This document shows positions 56,320-64,000 of a stretch of 64,000 nucleotides of DNA, piece by piece; within the stretch, counting starts at the first letter, position 1; each line of letters begins with the position of its first letter. The stretch is from the NCBI GenBank assembly GCA_034401795.1, contig CM067370.1, positions 99,394,164 to 99,458,163 on the forward strand, given 5' to 3'. A program made the translations under genes and the position numbers. Source of the DNA: Chaetoderma sp. LZ-2023a. Taxonomy: Eukaryota > Mollusca > Caudofoveata > Chaetodermatida > Chaetodermatidae. The notes under the pieces are model-generated. The model had not been told where the DNA came from. It searched no databases and saw only the letters and a list, made by a program, of their open reading frames with translations.

Positions 56320-58859
56320 TCATCCTGCAACCTGCATGACTTCATCTAAATACGAACCGGCAAAAAGTGCAAAAGAGGAAGCCATTCCTCTAACATCGTG
56401 AGCTTTAATATGGGAGAGATTAATTTGTTCCGGAGAAGTAATCTCATAACAAAGCTTAATTGTCTCCCAAATCCATCTGGTTTTCGTATTCTTTGAGACC
56501 GGCTTAGCTAACTCTTCCGCATAAGAAAACCATAAAAGGGACGGATCAAATCTTTTGAAATCAGTTTGCTGTTTGTACATTCTTAATGCCCTAACAGGAT
56601 ACCAGAGTTTGTCGGAAGGCGAAAAAGACGATAATGATTTTAAAATGATCGGACTAGCAGGAAACTGGTAAGACTGAGTTTTAGATTAAAAAATCCCTTC
56701 TGGGATATAAAACTAAACCGTCTCCTGAAACTATAAATGTCTCCCTTTCAGCAGAAAAAGCATGAATTCTGAACGCCTTCTAGCAGAGGCCGTTAATACT
56801 AGTAGAGGAAAGAGGTTCAAAATGACGGCCTGCCAGCACTTGAAGAACCAAAGCCAAGTTCCATGAAGGTAAAGGCTTAGCTATCGGAGGACGAATATTG
56901 TCTAGACCCCTAAATAAAAACTATTAAAGGTCTTAGTGTCCTTGACATCGGCATACAGAAGGCAAGGAAGAGAAGATGCCAGAGAAAATCTATATCCCCT
57001 AACCGTATTAGCTGATAAATGTAAGGAATCAAAGAGATATGTTAAAAAGTCTAATACTTGGGGAATAGAAACAGAATCGGGCAAGAGACCTTGGTCTGAA
57101 CACCATTCTCCAAAAAATTTAAGTCGACACTTGTAAACTCTGCGGGTCGCCTCTCTTCTGGAAGAATCAATAATTACTGGAGATCTTGAAGAAACTTTAT
57201 TCTCGTAGACTTTAGTTTCGATATTCTCCAAACACACAGACTGAAGATTTCTAGGTTTGGATGAAGACAAAGACCTCTTACTTGAGACAGAAGATCCTGG
57301 GAGAATGGAAGAAGACGAGGGAAGTCTACCAGAAGATCTAGAAGGTCTACAAACCAAATCCTCTTTGGCCAAAAAGGAGCTATTAAAAGAATCTCGCAGA
57401 TTTGTTCTTTGACCTTCTTCAACACTAACGGAATCAAAATCGTTGGAGGGAATGCATAGACGAACATTCCTGTCCAGGACTGAGACAGGGCATCCACCGC
57501 CAGGGCTTGACTGTCCGGAAAAGGAGACATGTAAGAGGAGATCTGAGCATTCAGAGATGTCGCAAACAGATCTACCAGAGGACGATCCATAAGACTGAAA
57601 ATTGCTTTGACAACCGACCTCTTTAACTGCCACTCTGTGTGGCCGAATTAGCTGGGACGTGACAGTTGGTAAGCAAGAAAATCCAGACTGCCTGGGACAT
57701 GAGAAGACACTAGAAGAATCTGATTCTTGCGACACCATAAGAGAAGGTTCCACACTTCTAGACAAAGGAGGGATGACCTTGTACCCCCCTGCCTGTTGAT
57801 ATAAGAGACCACTGTCGAATTGTCCGACCGAATCGAGACTTTGAGACCTATCACAAGATCTGACCATGAAAGGAGCCTTCTTGACAGCACACAATTCCAG
57901 AATGTTGATATGAGCTGTCGACTCCTCCATGGACCAAAGACCGGAAACCGACAGGGAGTCCCAGACCGCTCCCCATCCTTCCTGAAAAGCGTCTGTGAAG
58001 ATAATCGCCTGAGGGGAGTACTTTACCAGTGGAACACCCATCAGAAGCAGAGAACGATCTTTCCAAAAATCTAGAAGAGGAATCAAGTGTTCTCTGATGG
58101 GAATCTGATAGTAAATAGAGTGAACCGACTGCTTCCAAAGGGACATTAAATACATTTCATCAGCGCCGCCCATGGAATAACATTCTCTATGCTGACCATC
58201 AAACCTATCACTCTTAGCAGAAATCTTACTCAGACCATGGAAGAAGAAGACAGGATTTCCATTCCCACTGATAAAGCCTCTATTCTTGGATCTGAGGGGA
58301 AGACTAGACCCTGGGCCAGATCGAAAGAAATGCCTAGAACGATCTTTCCAAAAATCTAGAAGAGGAATCAAGTGTTCTCTGATGGGAATCTGATAGTAAA
58401 TAGAGTGAACCGACTGCTTCCAAAGGGACATTAAATACATTTCATCAGCGCCGCCCATGGAATAACATTCTCTAGGCTGACCATCAAACCTATCACTCTT
58501 AGCAGAAATCTTACTCAAACCATGGAAGAAGAAGACAGGATTTCCATTCCCACTGATAAAGCCTCTATTCTTGGATCTGAGGGGAAGACTAGACCCTGGG
58601 CCAGATCGAAAGAAATGCCTAGATGCGTAAAGATTTGAGAGGGACCTAGGCTTGATTTCTTTAGATTTAAAATCCACCCTACATTGCATGCCAGACTGCA
58701 AACCGCTGGAAGAATTCCTAAGAGAATTGAGGAAGACTGCTTTACTAACCAATCATCTATATAAACGTGTAGATGGATAGAACAACGGTGTAAAATTCCT
58801 GCCACGGCTGAGACTAGGCGAGTAAAAAGAAAAAGAGCCGTGGTCAGGCCAAAACTCAT
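56320..58859 (-). pseudogene. DIRS A2 reverse transcriptase, RNase H and recombinase remnants
   Basis: The longest open stretch (56902-58752) spans parts of the reverse transcriptase domain through to the recombinase N-terminus (TRRVYKCRLKFFGEWCSDQG, SANTVRGYRFSLASSLPCLL). The recombinase C-terminal core (KAHDVRGMASSFALFAGS) is at 56320-56580. HLHVYIDDWLVKQ gives the polymerase active-site box. These parts identify the family and orientation. Several interruptions; not expected to function. Confidence 0.75.
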
Positions 58860-59431
58860 GGCGCGAAACTGCCAAACTCAATCTTTGTAAGCAAATCTCA
58901 GGAATTTTCTGAAGGAAAGGTGAATGAGAACATGAAAGGCGTCATTTTGGTCGACGGAAAACGACCACATACCCTGATCTATACTGGAAATGATCTTGGA
59001 GATGGTCTCCATCTTGACTTGGGAGTAAGAATCATGAGATTTAATCATGTCATACCCCTTTGTTAAATTAAAATTAATGCAGATTTGAATGTTTCAGAGT
59101 GAATAGAGATTTTACTAAGATTTAATGACAGGCTAGGAATTCGTACCCTAAGCTGAATGCTCTCATGTATGTATAAGACTATGGACCGACGGATCCAAAA
59201 ACCCAAGAAGAGGAAGAGAAGAGATAAAATAAGAGAAAGGGTTGGACCTACCCGGGCGGAGGCCACACCTTCACTCTCTTAGCTTGAAAAACCTCTGTGT
59301 GAAGACCTACCACTAGACCTTGAACTAGGACTGTAAAAATAAGCCTGGCCCCCTCTCACTCTAAGAGCAGGGGGTTGACTAACCGTAGAAAAATCTTTAA
59401 CGTGAAAGGAAAGAACTTCCCAGGAAGATCC

Positions 59432-59456
59432 AGAGAGAGAGAGAGAGAGAGAGAGA
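59432..59456. repeat. (GA)n microsatellite
   Basis: An uninterrupted GA run of about 12 units inside DIRS A2. Confidence 0.9.
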
Positions 59457-61429
59457 AGTGGCAACTCGTAAGTAATCATCTTTTGAGATCTGAAAAAGGA
59501 GCATCATATTTAGAGATAAGAGAAAATTCCTTAGAATTAACATCATTCACAAAGAAAACTAACATTTTAATGACCAAATTGTCAATTGGAAGGATTTGAG
59601 GAGACAAGAAAGAAGAATTAGAAGAAAGAGCCGACACAAAAGAAGGAAGGTCTATAGAAAACTCATCCTTAAAAGGAAGAGAAAGAGTCTAAGCAATCCA
59701 CCTGTGAGCCAGTGACCGGTGATCCGAAGAGACCCTGACTGGACAAAATCTCTTCAGCCCTGACCGACTTGGGAATTTAAGAATTAGAAGAAGGATTAGG
59801 AGATGGAGAAGAAAAATGAAGAGAAGAGTCACCAGAGGCCATAGAATCAACAGATCAAACGGAAAGAGGAGAGCAAGGCCTCCTGGAAGCTTGAAGAGAA
59901 GAAACCTGTAAAGAATCAGAAAAGGAATGATTGATCAGATACAACATCCTGACCAGAGGACATGGAAGGTGATTCAGGCCACTAGCGGAAAACCTTGAAC
60001 GAATAGAGAAAAAAACTGACATGAAAGAACGAACAAGGGACGAATCCCTAAGCACAGAAAACAATGAGAAAACCAGACCGTAATCAACAATTTGAAACTC
60101 AAGCTCAAAAGAGAGAATGACAGAAACAATCGGATCAAGATGATCAAAGGAGGAAGCAGAAGGATGAAGAGACGAATTAAGAAGAATGGAAGATGAAGAG
60201 GAAAGAACAGAACCAGAAGATCCCTGGAGAGGATTGATAGAAGACGAAATATGGGAAAACCCCAGAGGAGGGGAAAAGGAGGAAGACTGAAAGAGAGAGA
60301 GGAAGGAGAACATGACTAGAAGAAAACTTTAGAAGGAGAAGGAGCAGAGGATGAAGGAAGAGACCTATAATTATCTTTACTTCTTTATATTTAAAGAGTT
60401 AGAACCAATATTATCATCTGTTAAAGACGGATGTCATTGAGTTTGATATGCCAATAAAAGGAATGATTGATAGATTGATAATGAATCTCCGGGATCAGGT
60501 CGAGTGTTAAATACACAAAACACTGATACTTGATTATGATGATACACTACGGGTTGAATCACGAAACAAAACGCTGAAAGACAGAGGCGATATAAAATCA
60601 AAGCGAAATGACTCGCCAAAATCATGAACGTGACAATGAAGAAAAAACCCTCAGCTTTTATTCCTTCTTCCTTCACCCTTTTTGTCTTATTTCTCTATTC
60701 TCAGCATCTTCTTGCTCTTGTAATCATTAATCTTAGAGCCACTCTCATCCCTATGAATCCACTACTAAATCTTTTCCTTTCATCGCCTGTCAGAATTAGA
60801 CTAAGAATTACGCTAGAAACAGGGATTTTCTTTAACAAAATAACTCTCTTTGGTTAAAATAAATATGTCAACCTGCCGACATAAGAGGAAAAAAGAGCGC
60901 GAAAAAAGGCTGAACGGCCCGAAGACAACTGGCCATCTAAAGTTGGATGAAATTAAAAATTATGTATCTAGCGATAATGCATAGAATACAGACTGACTTC
61001 GGCTGCAACAAAAAACCCATCCGGCAACCAGTCGGAAGTCTTTAATTATATTGAATTGTTTCACTGATAAAAGAATAAATGCTGAATATCTACAATTCCA
61101 AGAGAGAATTCAAGACTGGCAATGCCTCGGAATTAATATTTTCAGCGAATAAACATTCCGATTTTAAAAGCACTTACTGAAATAAGACTAACTCTTAGGC
61201 AAGATGATGACTAGATCCTAGGAAAGACAAACCTGGAATCTCAGTAAGAGCTATCCCCGAAATCCAAAAAAGGAAGACAGAACTGGAAGTTAATCATAGA
61301 ACACCATGAAAAACTGGTAATGACCCTATCCCCGGATATACGAATCCGGAAGTGGGAAAAACAGGAAACGGAAATGCGCAAACCAGAAGAAGACAACCGG
61401 AAACTGAACCTGGATGTACAGTAAAAAAT

Positions 61430-62345
61430 AGAATACGCATAGGAACCGGAAATACGCAAAATAGATTATTTTTCACGATAGACAAATATACACGTAGGAC
61501 TGCCTGCGATTTTAGCACTTATTTTTATTTAAATTCCTGTCTACATTATATATCGAGAATACTATTATCGGCGAGCCAGACAAAAAACCATGACTGCGTC
61601 TTAGAAAAACAATCTTGTCGGGAAGTGTTTTGGCATTTTTAGACTTATCCTGTTCGTAATTAATTCATATACGACATGGAAAGTCGCCTGGCATTTCAAC
61701 CTCGTCCTGTTTGTGTTTTTCATTTTGTGCGCCACGCCCCCGGGTTCGTTGGCAGATCGATACGGGAAGCATATCGAAAATTGTATCGTTCGCATATGTA
61801 TCGCGATGCAGTGATGAATTGTTACACCCATAATTAGTAGGTATGTCTGGATATATATCATCATATAATGGGTTGTCGAGGCTGTAAGCACATTGTCGCC
61901 GATTTAATATACGGGTAAGAATTTTATCACCGACAATAATGCCATAAACGGATCTGATACAAACACAGAACTTAATTTATAGTTGTAAATCCAGATCAGG
62001 TTATATTCCGCTTTTCGTGATAACTGGGTAGTAACAAATTTCGGACAATACATTTAAAAAGTTAAAATCGTTCAGTTTTCCTTTTGGAAATTGGTAAATG
62101 TAGTATTGAAAATGAACATAAGTGTTTTGACTACCGGAAAATAGAAAAAAATTATTGAAATTTTATCTTATACCTGTGGTAACTAGGGCCTGTTTGAATT
62201 GCCATTGTGGGTAGAGAAAAATCCATCTAGATCTGAAAACTACGTAAACACACCATGCCAGTTCCACGATTCGGGAGAATAAATTATTGCTATGACAACG
62301 AATCTGCTATGCTACTCAGGACACTAACTGACAGATGTCATTGGA
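61430..62345. repeat. Unrecognised DNA with TATCG-rich element at 61740-61835
   Basis: The GATCGATACGG...GGGTGTAAC element (minus orientation) is related to that at 54715-54815. The remaining sequence between two DIRS elements shows nothing recognisable. Confidence 0.45.
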
Positions 62346-62349
62346 TGCA

Positions 62350-63445
62350 AAAAAACCCAACAGACATCCCCTTTAGTGGGTTGTTCTGTAGTTTTATTAA
62401 CCACTATAAAACATACTTACCGTTCAATCACTACTTGCTAAATCAACTACTCTGCATTTAGCCACCAGAATAAGATTTTTATGCTTGCTAACAAACCCCC
62501 ATATGCCTATTCCATCTCTATATATACCCTCAACCAGGATACTGGTAGGGTACACCCCCAGCATATGGCCTGATAGAGACTGACACCAGTCTGTACTCAC
62601 TCCTTGGTGACACCTCTCACAAAGCATGCTCGTGCATGCGCATAGGAGCCGAAATAGGAAACCGATTCACTTTTCTAAATTTAAGTGCCAAATATTACAA
62701 ATAGAACTGAAGAAAACCACAGATTTCATCTTGAGAACGGCTCTCCAAGTGTGATACCAACGATCGAAAAGAAGAAGACAAACAGATTCTCAAATCATTC
62801 CCACGCGGGGTGGTTGAGACCGGGTCGTAGTGATTGAACGCTAAGCATGTTTCATAGTGGTTAATAAAACTACAAACAAACCCACTAAAGGGGGGGGGTG
62901 TCTGTTGGGGGGGGGGGGGTGTTATTACACCACAAAAACATCTATACCATTCAATCACTACTTGATAAACCCGTAGATTTGGTCTGTGCCCCACTTAAAA
63001 ACCTTTGGTGGGTCGAGATTTGAGAATCGTTAAACAAGGATAAAAATTAAACAATTCATATTCAAATGTTAATAAATTAACATAATAGAGCATCCATAAC
63101 AAATCAAAGTGATTATCAAACAAGGAAAATTGTCAACTCAATGAAATAAACAAAACAAGAGAATATTCTCACCATATCTGACAGACATACAGACTAACGA
63201 AATTGGTGAGATGTGCTTGGTAAATGGTCCTTGTCTTGTTAAAAATGTTATGTTTCTAAAAAAGGAGGCTGCTGGGCTTTGATCCTTTAAATAGAAACAG
63301 GTAAAAGTGGATTCAGATTTCCAACCTGTGACGCATGACGTCGTCCAATGATGAGACAGCGAAGAGCTAAGGAGGAAGCCATACCACGAAGGCCGAGAGC
63401 CTTGACATGGGCTAAATTGATCTCAATTTTAATTTTCCATACCAG
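62350..63445 (-). mobile_element. DIRS-like element A3, terminal part only
   Basis: It has the terminal repeat of family A (GACTGACACCAGTCTGTACT, GCGGGGTGGTTGAGACCGGG, GTAGTGATTGAACG) followed by a remnant of the recombinase C-terminus (63287-63469, NLAHVKALGLRGMASSLA). It has the same orientation as A1, A2 and B. It is cut off at about 63440 where a CATGACTTTCC-type repeat begins. Broken fossil. Confidence 0.7.
62705..62777 (+). mobile_element. Tiny GAA-tailed retroposon insert, copy 2
   Basis: A 73-bp insert within the terminal repeat of DIRS A3, absent at the equivalent place in A1 and A2. It starts AACTGAAGAAAACCACAGAT, continues TTCATCTTGAGAACGGCTCT and ends GAAAAGAAGAAG. It is flanked by ACAAATAG (62697-62704) and ACAAACAG (62778-62785), a probable 8-bp duplication with one change. 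Its 5' end extends 14 bp further than copy 1, as expected of variable 5' truncation. Confidence 0.7.
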
Positions 63446-63548
63446 TTGGCCCAAAATTGGACGTTCCATACTTTTTCCAGCCCTGGAAAAGGCTTTCCTA
63501 ATTTTCCATACTTTTTCCAGACTTCCATACGTGCATACGAACCCTGAG
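63440..63548. repeat. Dispersed CATGACTTTCCAGG-type repeat, second copy
   Basis: TTCCATACTTTTTCCAGCCC, TGGAAAAGGCTTTCC, a second TTCCATACTTTTTCCAGACT and the ending CATACGAACCCTGA parallel the copy at 60-238. Confidence 0.55.
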
Positions 63549-63549
63549 A

Positions 63550-64000
63550 CCAGATAAAAGCTTTATTTATTCCTATTTATGGATCTTGTAAATGCAATAT
63601 GAGGTTTGGTTACCTGTCTCGTATTATTTTTAACAGTTATGGTTGTGGCAAGTCATTATTGTTGTCAATGTGGTATGTATTTAACGCTGATAGCGAGACA
63701 TTTAAGGCCGGGTACCACGCCATTCGCACCCGGATGGAACGTACATTCATGTATTTATTTGCAGACATGCATTAATTCCCGTTTTTTGTAGCCTATGTCT
63801 GGATAAAAGCGATTTAAAAATTCTAGCGGACGATATTTCATTATGACGTCATAGTTACTATGAACTTGTTTGTATTGCCCTCAAATAGCGAGGAGCACCG
63901 CGATACGTCGGTACAAATTTTATAACGTCATTGGGCTGGTGCAATTATTTTAATGGTGTAGGCCCCCAGTAAAAGATGCAGCAATGCTGGCGGATGTCAC
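63550..64000. other. No recognisable feature
   Basis: No supported gene or repeat. Short plus frames lack domains. Confidence 0.4.

Larger units (their letters stand above)
55440..61420 (-). mobile_element. DIRS-like element A2 (broken)
   Basis: The low-coordinate terminal repeat is at 55440-56020. On the minus strand follow, from high to low coordinate, a 5' region (60640-61410, which matches 35330-36180 of A1), a serine-rich gag-like stretch (about 59855-60313), a reverse transcriptase part with a YIDD box (58515-58859), RNase H and tyrosine recombinase (about 56320-57590). No second terminal repeat is seen near 61420, so one end appears to be lost. It carries several breaks and an internal direct duplication; old, but less decayed than A1 and B. 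Confidence 0.75.

Noticed and set aside
55440-62830. Reading 62350-62830 as the second terminal repeat of DIRS A2
   Set aside because: It is in direct, not inverted, orientation and is followed by a recombinase remnant, so it is the start of another element (A3).

Overview
This window looks like AT-rich, gene-poor intergenic and intronic DNA from an animal, most likely a marine mollusc and probably a bivalve. I infer that from three things: very dense short foldback repeats, tandem-core elements bracketed by ACAAGAGGCC...GCTCACCTGG heads and GACGGACGG...GGCCAGGTGAGCTAA tails (a layout I associate with bivalve pearl/CvA-type elements), and several DIRS-type retrotransposons. Nothing is bacterial: there are no operons and no dense long reading frames. 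I could not run a search, so the species is not claimed.

Host coding content is sparse. The best candidate is a first coding exon on the minus strand (4130-4441) with a signal peptide and a consensus splice donor, tentatively a ZIP (SLC39) metal transporter whose remaining exons would lie left of the window. Weaker candidates are a two-exon frame at 19286-19747, a terminal-exon-like frame at 38878-39193, and two GC-richer patches at 53.5-54.5 kb downstream of a strong promoter-like block (52.09-52.20 kb: CACGTG palindrome, two inverted CCAAT boxes, CRE-like site, TATA box).

Mobile DNA dominates. Two Tc1-type transposons of exactly 1657 bp (6466-8122 minus, 28977-30633 plus) are nearly identical. 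The second has an uninterrupted 341-codon DD34E transposase; the first has two nonsense codons. Four DIRS-like elements, all in minus orientation, occupy 30.9-37.3, 41.6-48.7, 55.4-61.4 and 62.4-63.4 kb. All are broken, yet in the two that keep both ends the inverted terminal repeats are about 98-99% identical. Fragments of the 3' end of a LINE occur three times, two of them inside DIRS elements. A 60-75 bp retroposon-like insert with a GAA-rich tail occurs twice with target-site duplications.

The rest is tandem and foldback repeats. Modular tandem-core elements lie at 14.5-16.9, 17.9-18.5, 23.5-24.6 and 48.9-50.3 kb. A 10.9-13.3 kb array carries periodic nuclear-receptor-type DR1 motifs. There are 17-bp, 37-bp and 172-bp arrays, and two abundant hairpin MITE families that I call H1 and H2. 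The main observations are the tiny retroposon, the shared-bracket modular elements, the 181-bp DR1 array, the well-preserved ends of decayed DIRS elements, a 174-bp near-perfect palindrome with a target-site duplication, and a foldback element enclosing a minisatellite.
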